This document shows positions 1 through 4,931 of a stretch of DNA of 5,759 bases, piece after piece; position 1 is the first letter of the stretch, and each line of letters starts with the position of its first letter. This DNA comes from Wolbachia endosymbiont of Cylisticus convexus (GTDB taxonomy: Bacteria > Pseudomonadota > Alphaproteobacteria > Rickettsiales > Anaplasmataceae). The notes under the pieces were generated by a model, which worked only from the letters and a program-made list of their open reading frames with translations, was not told the DNA's origin and did no database searches. The position numbers and the translations under genes were made by a program. The stretch is from NCBI RefSeq assembly GCF_003344345.1, contig NZ_QPIP01000089.1, forward strand, positions 1 to 5,759, read 5' to 3'.

Positions 1-1131
1 ACCACCTTCTCTTATCGCAAAACGCAACCCCTTATCCATTGCTATTGGTGCTTGCAATTCTACTTCTACACTCACATTATCTCCTGGCATTACCATCTCC
101 TTCCCATCTAGCAATTTTATGCTCCCAGTTACATCCGTTGTCCTTAAATAAAACTGTGGCTGGTAATTCGCAAAAAATGGTGTATGCCTTCCTCCTTCTT
201 CTTTCTTCAATATATATACCTCCGCGTTAAATTTCTTATGCGGCGTTATTGTCCCCGATTTTGCTAATACTTGCCCTCTTTCCACCTCCTCTCTCTTTGT
301 CCCCCTTAGTAATATCCCCACATTCAGCCCCGCACTCCCCTTATTCAGCAACTTCTTAAACATTTCTACACCAGTACATATCGTCTTTTGCGTCGCTTTT
401 AGACCTATTATCTCTATCTCATCACCTGTTTTTATCTCTCCCTTTTCTATCCTTCCCGTTACTACCGTCCCACGCCCCGATATCGAAAATACATCTTCGA
501 TTGGCAATAAAAATGGTAAATCTACAGGCCTTGATGGAACCTCCACATATTCATCTAATTTTCCCATCAATTTGTCTATTGATTTCTTTCCATATTCACT
601 GCTATCATCCTCCAGCGCCTTGAGTGCTGAACCAACTATCACAGGTACTTCATCCCCCGGAAATCCGTACTTGCTCAGCAACTCTCTCACTTCCATTTCC
701 ACTAAATCTATCATATCAGCATCAGCAACATCAGCTTTATTTATGTATACCACGATATATCCAACACCCACCTGCTTTGCCAGCAATATATGCTCTCTCG
801 TTTGTGGCATTGGCCCATCAACCCCCGACACCACCAATATTGCTGCATCCATCTGTGCTGCACCTACTATCATATTCTTTACATAATCAGCATGCCCAGG
901 ACAATCAACGTGTGCATAATGCCTTTTTTCCGTCTGATATTCAACATGCGCTGTTGCTATTGTTATTCCCCTCTTTCTTTCTTCTGGCGCTTTATCTATT
1001 TGATCATATGCTATAAAGTTCCCGTAATGTTTTGTTATTGCCGCTGTTAACGTTGTCTTTCCATGATCCACATGTCCTATCGTTCCCACATTTACATGCG
1101 GCTTGTCAAATGCTTCTACTACTGCTGTCAT
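1..1131 (-). CDS. tuf: Elongation factor Tu (EF-Tu), 3' end beyond window
   Basis: EF-Tu is the GTPase that delivers aminoacyl-tRNA to the ribosomal A site in the cytoplasm. The frame is open for 377 codons from ATG at 1131 to the left edge. The GTP-binding motifs are intact: P-loop GHVDHGKT (residues 19-26), the RGIT switch I segment (54-57), DCPGH (76-80), NKAD (131-134) and GSAL further on. Domain I is followed by domains II and III. The visible protein ends with RFAIREGG, so only about 13 of the usual roughly 390 residues are missing. The start is the standard family start (MTAVVEAF), with a weak AGAAGAG ribosome-binding site at 1140-1146, 8 nt upstream. The gene follows tRNA-Tyr and tRNA-Gly on the same strand, as in the E. 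coli tufB locus. No frameshift or lost residue is visible. It is not in doubt as EF-Tu; whether the genome has a second tuf copy cannot be seen here. Confidence 0.97.
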   Translation of the reverse strand, partial: MTAVVEAFDKPHVNVGTIGHVDHGKTTLTAAITKHYGNFIAYDQIDKAPEERKRGITIATAHVEYQTEKRHYAHVDCPGHADYVKNMIVGAAQMDAAILVVSGVDGPMPQTREHILLAKQVGVGYIVVYINKADVADADMIDLVEMEVRELLSKYGFPGDEVPVIVGSALKALEDDSSEYGKKSIDKLMGKLDEYVEVPSRPVDLPFLLPIEDVFSISGRGTVVTGRIEKGEIKTGDEIEIIGLKATQKTICTGVEMFKKLLNKGSAGLNVGILLRGTKREEVERGQVLAKSGTITPHKKFNAEVYILKKEEGGRHTPFFANYQPQFYLRTTDVTGSIKLLDGKEMVMPGDNVSVEVELQAPIAMDKGLRFAIREGG

Positions 1132-1209
1132 AATTTTAACTCTTCTATCTAAAATACAAATACATCAATAAATAATATGTTGATTTTATATAAATACAAC
1201 AAAAAAAAG
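1132..1209 (-). promoter_or_regulatory. tuf: tRNA-Gly to tuf spacer / tuf leader
   Basis: This is a 78-nt AT-rich spacer between the tRNA-Gly 3' end and the tuf start. It holds a run of eight T (minus strand, 1201-1208) just after the tRNA, a TATAAA box at 1185-1190 without a usable -35 (the -35 position would fall inside the tRNA), and the weak AGAAGAG ribosome-binding site at 1140-1146. A 5-bp stem ATCAA/TTGAT lies around 1164-1184 but is too short to call. The simplest reading is co-transcription of tuf with the tRNAs, with tRNA processing releasing the tuf mRNA. Confidence 0.5.
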
Positions 1210-1280
1210 AGCGGATAGTGGGAATCGAACCCACGTCACTAGCTTGGAAGGCTAGAGCTCTACCATTGAGCTATACCCGC
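1210..1280 (-). tRNA. tRNA-Gly (anticodon UCC)
   Basis: The minus strand folds into a full cloverleaf of 71 nt. The acceptor stem GCGGGUA pairs with UAUCCGC (one G-U), and the D-arm contains AGCUCAAUGGUAGAGC. The anticodon loop is CUUCCAA with anticodon UCC, the T-loop is UUCGAUU closed by GUGGG/CCCAC, and the discriminator base is U, as usual for tRNA-Gly. CCA is not encoded (CUUU follows), so it must be added by the CCA-adding enzyme. It lies 4 nt downstream of tRNA-Tyr and just upstream of tuf, so the three are probably one transcript. Confidence 0.97.
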
Positions 1281-1284
1281 ACAA

Positions 1285-1367
1285 TGGAGGAGGTAGGATT
1301 CGAACCTACGTACGCTCACGCGGACAGATTTACAGTCTGTTACCTTTAACCACTCGGTCACCCCTCC
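1285..1367 (-). tRNA. tRNA-Tyr (anticodon GUA)
   Basis: This is an 83-nt class II tRNA on the minus strand. The acceptor GGAGGGG pairs with CUCCUCC, and the anticodon stem ACAGA/UCUGU closes the loop CUGUAAA with anticodon GUA. A long variable arm (CCGCGUGAGCGUACG region) follows, typical of bacterial tRNA-Tyr, then T-stem GUAGG/CCUAC and discriminator A. CCA is not encoded. It is the first of the tRNA-Tyr, tRNA-Gly, tuf series, and only 4 nt separate it from tRNA-Gly, so processing from a common precursor is expected. Confidence 0.97.
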
Positions 1368-1375
1368 ACAAAAAT

Positions 1376-1403
1376 TTGTTAAGAGAACACTACCTTAACT
1401 CAA
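1376..1403 (-). promoter_or_regulatory. possible promoter of the tRNA-Tyr/tRNA-Gly/tuf unit
   Basis: On the minus strand, TTGAGT (1398-1403) and TAACAA (1376-1381) are 16 nt apart and would start RNA right at the tRNA-Tyr 5' end. The -35 matches the consensus at 4 of 6 positions and the -10 at only 3 of 6, so this is weak. The rest of the 106-nt carA to tRNA-Tyr spacer shows no better promoter and no clear terminator, so read-through from carA is also possible. Confidence 0.25.
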
Positions 1404-1473
1404 GCTTTTATTGTATTTAATACTAAACGCCTAAAATTAAAAAATCAAGCAATAAAACCTACTCTGATTAAAA

Positions 1474-2568
1474 TCACGCAGATTTCATTTTATACAACAC
1501 AATATTATCAATAAAACGTCTAAACAAATAATGCGAATCATGCGTACCTGGAGCTTCTTCTGGATGATATTGCACAGAAAAGACTGGGTAATCCTTAATC
1601 ATTATTCCTTCTACAGTATTATCAAATAGAGAAATGTGAGTAATCTCAACATTACTTGGAAGAGAAGCTGAATCAACAACAAAACCATGATTTTGGCTAG
1701 TTATCTCAATTTTTTCACTCTCTAGATCATAAACTGGATGGTTACTCCCTCGGTGACCAACATCCATCTTGACGGTCTTTGCCCCCAAAGTAATCGACAA
1801 TAATTGATGGCCCAGGCATATACCAAAAATTGGTATTTTAGACTTTATAATAATGTCTATTTCTGAAATTACACTCCCTCCTATCTCTTGCGGATCACCA
1901 GGACCATTTGAAAGCACTATACCATCTGGATCCATGTTTAATACTTTTTGAGCAAAACCTGTACCTGGTCTAATTAATTCAACTGTACAACCAAGTTCTA
2001 TTAAGCGCGAAACTATACTAATTTTTACGCCAAAATCAACAATTACAACCCTATATTTTGCATTAAGGTCACTTTTTTTAAATTTACTATGCAAGCTGAC
2101 TTTACTGGTTATTTCTATTCCATCTACAGATTTGTATTCCTTCAATTCATTTAATATATGTACCTCACTTGACGGACATATCATTCCATTTTGAGATCCA
2201 TGTTCTCTCAAATGTCTCGTCAAAGCTCTAGTATCAATTCCCGATATCCCAATCACATTATTTTTCTCCAACCAATCATTTAAACTAATATATGAAGAAG
2301 AGTGAGACATAGGAGAAAGTTCACGCATAATTACACCACTTGCAAAAACTTTTTCTCCTTCATTATCTTTGTGATTTATTCCAACATTACCAATATGAGG
2401 AAAAGTGAACGCTATTATTTGATCAGCAAAAGAAGGATCAGTTATAGTATGTTGATAACCTGTCATACCAGTGGTAAAGCAAACCTCACCTATACATTTG
2501 CCTTTTTTACCTACCGATTTTCCCCAAAAGCACTTGCCATCTTGTAAAACTAAAGCTGCATCCTGCAT
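1474..2568 (-). CDS. carA: Carbamoyl-phosphate synthase small (glutaminase) subunit CarA
   Basis: CarA hydrolyses glutamine and passes ammonia to CarB, which makes carbamoyl phosphate for pyrimidine synthesis (and arginine where that pathway exists). The protein has 364 residues, close to the family's usual 370-390. The N-terminal CPSase small-chain domain covers about residues 3-130, with GEVCFTTGMTGYQ, PHIGNVG and DTRALTRHLR. The class I glutamine amidotransferase domain follows from about 173. It shows SNGPGDP (220-226), the nucleophile elbow GICLGHQ (249-255, Cys251), QNHGF (292-296) and the HPE motif that supplies His335 and Glu337, so the catalytic triad is complete. The start fits the family N-terminus and has a GAGAG ribosome-binding site 6 nt upstream. 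carB is not in the window, so the two subunits are encoded apart or carB lies outside. The downstream neighbour on the same strand is tRNA-Tyr, 106 nt away. Confidence 0.97.
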   Translation of the reverse strand: MQDAALVLQDGKCFWGKSVGKKGKCIGEVCFTTGMTGYQHTITDPSFADQIIAFTFPHIGNVGINHKDNEGEKVFASGVIMRELSPMSHSSSYISLNDWLEKNNVIGISGIDTRALTRHLREHGSQNGMICPSSEVHILNELKEYKSVDGIEITSKVSLHSKFKKSDLNAKYRVVIVDFGVKISIVSRLIELGCTVELIRPGTGFAQKVLNMDPDGIVLSNGPGDPQEIGGSVISEIDIIIKSKIPIFGICLGHQLLSITLGAKTVKMDVGHRGSNHPVYDLESEKIEITSQNHGFVVDSASLPSNVEITHISLFDNTVEGIMIKDYPVFSVQYHPEEAPGTHDSHYLFRRFIDNIVLYKMKSA

Positions 2569-2574
2569 TTAATT

Positions 2575-2622
2575 CTCTCAATTCATTTAAAATATTATAT
2601 GAGAATTTTAAATCACAAGTAA
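2575..2622 (-). promoter_or_regulatory. carA: carA promoter and ribosome-binding site
   Basis: On the minus strand a perfect -10 TATAAT (2594-2599) lies 17 nt from a poor -35, TTACTT (2617-2622). TTGTGA is a better -35 match, but its spacing of 13 nt is too short. Transcription would start near 2587, giving a leader of about 19 nt that contains GAGAG (2575-2579), 6 nt before the ATG. The good -10 and the fitting leader make this the likely carA promoter, with the -35 uncertain. Confidence 0.5.
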
Positions 2623-2723
2623 GCAAATACTAAACTTCCCTTTAATTTATATAATTAAAAAAATTCAAAGTTATAAATAGCTTTCCTCTTTTATTATTTA
2701 GTCAATGTTATAGCAAACTTAAC

Positions 2724-2752
2724 TTGTGTGAATAGGCAATAGTCGTTACATT
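2724..2752 (+). promoter_or_regulatory. probable promoter of the SDR gene
   Basis: TTGTGT (2724-2729) and TACATT (2747-2752) have the ideal 17-nt spacing, though each matches consensus only partly (3 and 4 of 6). RNA would start near 2759, leaving a short leader with a modest AGG (2766-2768) 9 nt before the ATG at 2778. It sits in the 209-bp divergent region shared with carA. The middle of that region (2630-2720) is AT-rich with no site I can name. Confidence 0.35.
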
Positions 2753-2777
2753 CATACTTCACGTTAGGTAAATCTAC

Positions 2778-3494
2778 ATGGATAAAAAGATTTGTCTCAT
2801 TACAGGAACATCGTCTGGCATTGGAGAAAGTCTAGCACGTTTACTTATTAAAGATGGGTGGTTTGTGATTGGCATTGCAAGGCGCACTGAAAAATTAGAA
2901 AAATTAAAAGAAGAATTAGGTAGTAATTTTTTACCTATAACGTGTGATGTAGGCAAGAGTGAAAATATTAGAAATTCGTCTGATTTTTTAAAAAAGCAAA
3001 ATATTATACCAAAACTTTTTTTCCTTAATGCAGGATGTGGTGAAATAGAAGATGAGTTTCATACCAACATCCATAGAAAAACATTTGAAACCAATTATTT
3101 TGGAATTATCAACTGGATTGAAGAATGGCTTAGCCACAGCCATTCTTCAACTTTTGTGGCAATATCTTCTCTTGTTGCTGTTCATGCAACACCACATGCT
3201 TCTGCATATTGCGCCAGCAAAGCAGCAATAAGAAGTTGCTTTGAATCACTAAAAATCCAACATGCTAATAGCGCCACAAAATTTATTACCGTAATGCCAG
3301 GACCTGTAAAAACTGACATGCTTAAAGCTAACAAACCACTTCCCTTTACATGGGAACCACAAAAGGCTGCAGCACATGTTTTAAAAAATGTATTTAAAGG
3401 AAAGAAAATTATATCATTTCCAATTTTTTGGTGGTTATTTTTTCATTTCTTACGAGTTCTTCCCACTAAAATGGTTGCAAGAATCTTATTGTAA
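2778..3494 (+). CDS. Short-chain dehydrogenase/reductase (SDR family oxidoreductase)
   Basis: This is a 238-residue classical SDR, an NAD(P)-dependent oxidoreductase with a Rossmann fold; the substrate cannot be told from sequence. The cofactor loop is TGTSSGIG (residues 9-16). Arg35-Arg36 after the second strand suggests NADP(H) preference. CDV (56-58) and NAG (84-86) are in place, and the catalytic tetrad is Asn106, Ser131, Tyr144 and Lys148 (YCASK). PGPVKT (174-179) closes the cofactor site. The last 30 residues are unusually hydrophobic (IFWWLFFHFLRVL, 216-228) and may bind a membrane or be a membrane anchor, which suggests a lipid-like substrate; that is inference. The start at 2778 is the only one that keeps the first beta strand. 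The gene stands alone, divergent from carA. Its coding sequence contains a perfect 13-bp inverted repeat (3118-3150). Confidence 0.93.
   Translation: MDKKICLITGTSSGIGESLARLLIKDGWFVIGIARRTEKLEKLKEELGSNFLPITCDVGKSENIRNSSDFLKKQNIIPKLFFLNAGCGEIEDEFHTNIHRKTFETNYFGIINWIEEWLSHSHSSTFVAISSLVAVHATPHASAYCASKAAIRSCFESLKIQHANSATKFITVMPGPVKTDMLKANKPLPFTWEPQKAAAHVLKNVFKGKKIISFPIFWWLFFHFLRVLPTKMVARILL
3118..3150 (+). repeat. perfect 13-bp inverted repeat inside the SDR gene
   Basis: TTGAAGAATGGCT (3118-3130) is followed by a 7-nt loop and its exact reverse complement AGCCATTCTTCAA (3138-3150). The RNA would form a stable 13-bp stem-loop in mid-gene, over codons for residues 114-125, between the catalytic Asn106 and Ser131. 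The protein stretch it encodes (IEEWLSHSHSST) fits SDR length and spacing, so there is no clear sign of an insertion. Confidence 0.85.
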
Positions 3495-3589
3495 CTTATC
3501 TAAAAAGCATATATCTCCTTGTAAAGCCAACCTTTCTCTAAAACTCCAAATTTAATTACGAAGAAAAAATTTTAATGCTCAAAAATATC
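3495..3589. other. intergenic spacer after the SDR gene
   Basis: This is the AT-rich part of the gap between the SDR gene and the next gene. I see no terminator hairpin with a T-run, no tRNA and no open frame with recognisable protein similarity. Confidence 0.6.
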
Positions 3590-3642
3590 TTGACTACCAC
3601 ATACTTCATATTATATGAATAAACTATTAATTAAAGTGGAGG
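3590..3642 (+). promoter_or_regulatory. promoter and ribosome-binding site of the small membrane protein gene
   Basis: TTGACT (3590-3595, 5 of 6 to consensus) is followed 16 nt on by TATATG (3612-3617, 4 of 6); TATGAA at 18 nt is an alternative. Transcription would begin near 3624. A strong GGAGG (3638-3642) then lies 5 nt before ATG 3648. The -10 box overlaps the upstream in-frame ATG at 3615, which argues that this first ATG is not in the mRNA. Confidence 0.55.
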
Positions 3643-3647
3643 GTGCA

Positions 3648-4115
3648 ATGCCTAGCAATACAGATCAGCCTAAGAAAAAAAATGAGAAATGGCTACTTAT
3701 AGGAGCTGGCTCATTGTTGCTTGCAACAATGCTACCATCAATCTTCCTTTTAGCAAAAATAGCTATAGCGTTTATTATGACTTCAACTACGGCAATAGCG
3801 ATAAAAGTTGTCTCAAAAGCAATATCAAATGTCTTAGAGGATAAAGAGAATCAATCAACACAAAATAAAATTATAAATCTAGCTATTGGAGCAGTGTCCA
3901 TACTTACAGGTGGACTATCATTACTTATTACAGCAAAAACTGGTTTAACCGCAGTATGTTCAACTATAGCTATTTTAGCTCTATACGAATATATTAAAGA
4001 TGAAAAAATAGGTAAGACTATAAATGATAAATTCGATGAAATAGCTAACAACACAACTGAGTTTTGTGTGGACAGCATTGAAAAACTTATTCCATCACAA
4101 AGCTGTGAGGTGTGA
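3648..4115 (+). CDS. Small multi-pass membrane protein, function unknown
   Basis: I do not recognise a family. From ATG 3648 the protein has 155 residues. A polar, lysine-rich N-terminus (PSNTDQPKKKNEK, residues 2-14) is followed by two hydrophobic segments (about 15-36 and 38-55), and then a polar loop (56-74, VSKAISNVLEDKENQSTQNK). Two more hydrophobic segments come next (about 75-95 and 99-116), followed by a charged, amphipathic C-terminal tail (117-155) with two cysteines (140 and 153). This suggests an inner-membrane protein with both ends on the cytoplasmic side; the topology is inference. No signal-peptide cleavage site or catalytic motif is evident. An in-frame ATG at 3615 would add 11 residues, but it lacks a ribosome-binding site and sits in the promoter, whereas 3648 has GGAGG at good spacing. 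The gene follows the SDR gene by 153 bp with its own promoter. It looks intact and is likely lineage-restricted. Confidence 0.75.
   Translation: MPSNTDQPKKKNEKWLLIGAGSLLLATMLPSIFLLAKIAIAFIMTSTTAIAIKVVSKAISNVLEDKENQSTQNKIINLAIGAVSILTGGLSLLITAKTGLTAVCSTIAILALYEYIKDEKIGKTINDKFDEIANNTTEFCVDSIEKLIPSQSCEV
3712..3731 (+). repeat. 9-bp inverted repeat in the membrane protein gene
   Basis: CATTGTTGC and GCAACAATG are perfect reverse complements separated by only TT, making a 20-bp palindrome-like site inside the coding sequence of the first membrane segment. A hairpin would have 8 pairs and a 4-nt loop. It could be chance in a repetitive hydrophobic codon stretch. Confidence 0.6.
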
Positions 4116-4470
4116 CCTTTTAGAAGTAATAATTAAATTTAAAAAAAAACACGGACATTGTTTTCATTAGGAAAACCCAATAAAAAATGGCCTATCTTAC
4201 AGCGTTTAAGTTTGCGCTGTACAATTGCAATAAAAATTACTTGACAGATTTTGACAGCTTTATTACCATAAATAGTAAAGGTATTCTAGAGCTCGAAATC
4301 TATGGAGAGTAGACCGGTAGACCTTTTCCGCCAACCTCCACAAGTGTTGAAAGTATAATAAGTGGTATCATAGAAGGTGGTTAACGGCATGTAAATTTCC
4401 TCCTGATAATAGAACAATTGATCGTACAAAAGAATCATTAAGATCTAGTGTGAATCGCAATAGTGCTATT
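4116..4470. other. gene-free region with degraded sequence
   Basis: I find no intact gene in these 355 bp. They begin with an AT-rich tail that has an A9 run (4141-4149). A hairpin lies at 4198-4221, and a near-tandem 10-mer (TTGACAG[A/C]TT twice) at 4241-4260. The two TTGACA copies resemble -35 boxes; the first has TACCAT 17 nt downstream (4264-4269) but no gene follows. From about 4300 to 4496 short open stretches on both strands look vaguely transposase-like, but stops interrupt them and I cannot assign a family. The region is probably decayed mobile DNA adjoining the IS4 fragment. Confidence 0.5.
4198..4221. repeat. 7-bp stem-loop (TACAGCG/CGCTGTA)
   Basis: TACAGCG (4198-4204) and CGCTGTA (4215-4221) are exact reverse complements around a 10-nt loop, in gene-free DNA 83 bp after the membrane protein gene. 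No T-run follows on the plus strand. On the minus strand a T6 run lies about 10 nt past the stem. It could be a weak terminator for minus-strand transcription or the relic of a mobile-element end. Confidence 0.45.
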
Positions 4471-4758
4471 TTAAATCCCTGTAAAAAGATTAAGTATTAT
4501 ATCTTCTAAAATCTCTGATCCATCTTGCTGTTGTCCTAGAGTAACTTTATTCCTACTTATAACATCATGCTTTCTGCTTGCTTAAACTCTTGTTATAAAT
4601 TTGTATTCTCTCTCATCAAACTCAGCAAAAGTTCCAATTTTTCTAATTCCTCTATCAAATAACAAAATATCCTCTTTTTCAATTTTTGCTTCGTTGATTG
4701 CCCTTACCAGTGCTATAGCTAACCAAAGTAAGGTTTCCCCGAGTGCTGAAAAACAAAA
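4471..4758 (-). pseudogene. IS4-type transposase fragment, degenerate
   Basis: The minus-strand frame from 4758 reads 58 codons to a TAA at 4582-4584. It then continues in the same frame for 36 codons to another TAA at 4471-4473. The text ILLFDRGIRKIGTFAEF, then YKFITRV, resembles the LFDRG motif and following strand of IS4-family DDE transposases, where the Asp (codon at 4654-4656) would be the second catalytic acidic residue. After the stop the frame continues as HDVISRNKVTLGQQQDG and SEILEDI, still protein-like, so the stop is a point lesion rather than the true end. The N-terminal catalytic part, the C-terminal Glu region and both element ends are missing. A full-length family member would be roughly 350-450 residues, so this is about a quarter. 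It is non-functional. The assignment to IS4 rather than a related DDE family is moderate. Confidence 0.65.
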
Positions 4759-4797
4759 TCAATGGCAGATCAGGCCAAAAATTTGGCAGTGACTTTC

Positions 4798-4872
4798 TTA
4801 CGTTATAGCAAACCAAAATTTCTCAATTGGATTTAAATCCGGCGAGTATGGTGGCAAAAAGGGAATGTTCAA
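4798..4872 (-). pseudogene. IS630-type transposase C-terminal fragment
   Basis: The minus strand from 4872 encodes LNIPFLPPYSPDLNPIEKFW, then FAIT and a TAA at 4798-4800. PPYSPDLNPIE is the hallmark of IS630/Tc1-type transposases, and its Glu is the third catalytic acid of the DDE triad. Only about 24 residues of a protein of roughly 300 remain. The fragment lacks the first two Asp and the normal basic tail after FW. Its upstream side stops where the IS256 element begins (about 4877), so IS256 insertion probably cut it. The other side runs into an unassigned stretch (4759-4797) that separates it from the IS4 fragment, in the same frame but with stops. Confidence 0.8.
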
Positions 4873-4879
4873 AAAAGTG

Positions 4880-4931
4880 TGTCAAACCGAAAAAAAGTAA
4901 TTTATATCAATTTAAAAATGGAGGTTTGACA
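4880..4931 (+). promoter_or_regulatory. inverted repeat spanning the IS256 leader and ribosome-binding region
   Basis: TGTCAAACC (4880-4888) is the exact reverse complement of GGTTTGACA (4923-4931). The right arm covers the last two bases of the GGAGG ribosome-binding site (4920-4924) and runs up to the ATG at 4932. The left arm lies at the extreme end of the element. An RNA reading in from outside could pair the two arms and hide the ribosome-binding site. RNA starting between the arms (for example from a TATATC at 4903-4908) could not. Confidence 0.6.

Noticed and set aside
39..230. Plus-strand 63-codon open frame
   Set aside because: It is antisense to EF-Tu domain III and has no independent support.
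572..1050. Several open frames on the plus strand opposite tuf
   Set aside because: They are antisense shadows of the conserved EF-Tu gene, with no ribosome-binding sites and low-complexity translations rich in Ser, Pro and Leu.
2302..2547. Plus-strand 81-codon open frame
   Set aside because: It lies wholly antisense to the conserved carA N-terminal domain.
2641..2659. AT-only inverted repeat TTTAATT/AATTAAA between carA and the SDR gene
   Set aside because: Such repeats arise readily by chance in DNA this AT-rich, and nothing ties it to either promoter.
2707..2718. 12-mer GTTATAGCAAAC shared with 4802-4813
   Set aside because: A single 12-base match is expected by chance in an AT-rich window this long; flanks do not match.
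4309..4323. Short tandem GTAGACCG/GTAGACC
   Set aside because: Only two 7-8 base units with no context; too small to interpret.
4371..4496. Minus-strand open stretch of 42 codons containing VLLSGGNLHAVNHLL, faintly like IS5-family transposases
   Set aside because: It is too short and too weak, and an overlapping plus-strand stretch looks equally protein-like. Noted only as probable mobile-element debris.
4601..4792. Plus-strand 63-codon open frame
   Set aside because: It is antisense to the IS4-type fragment, whose minus-strand translation is clearly transposase-like.
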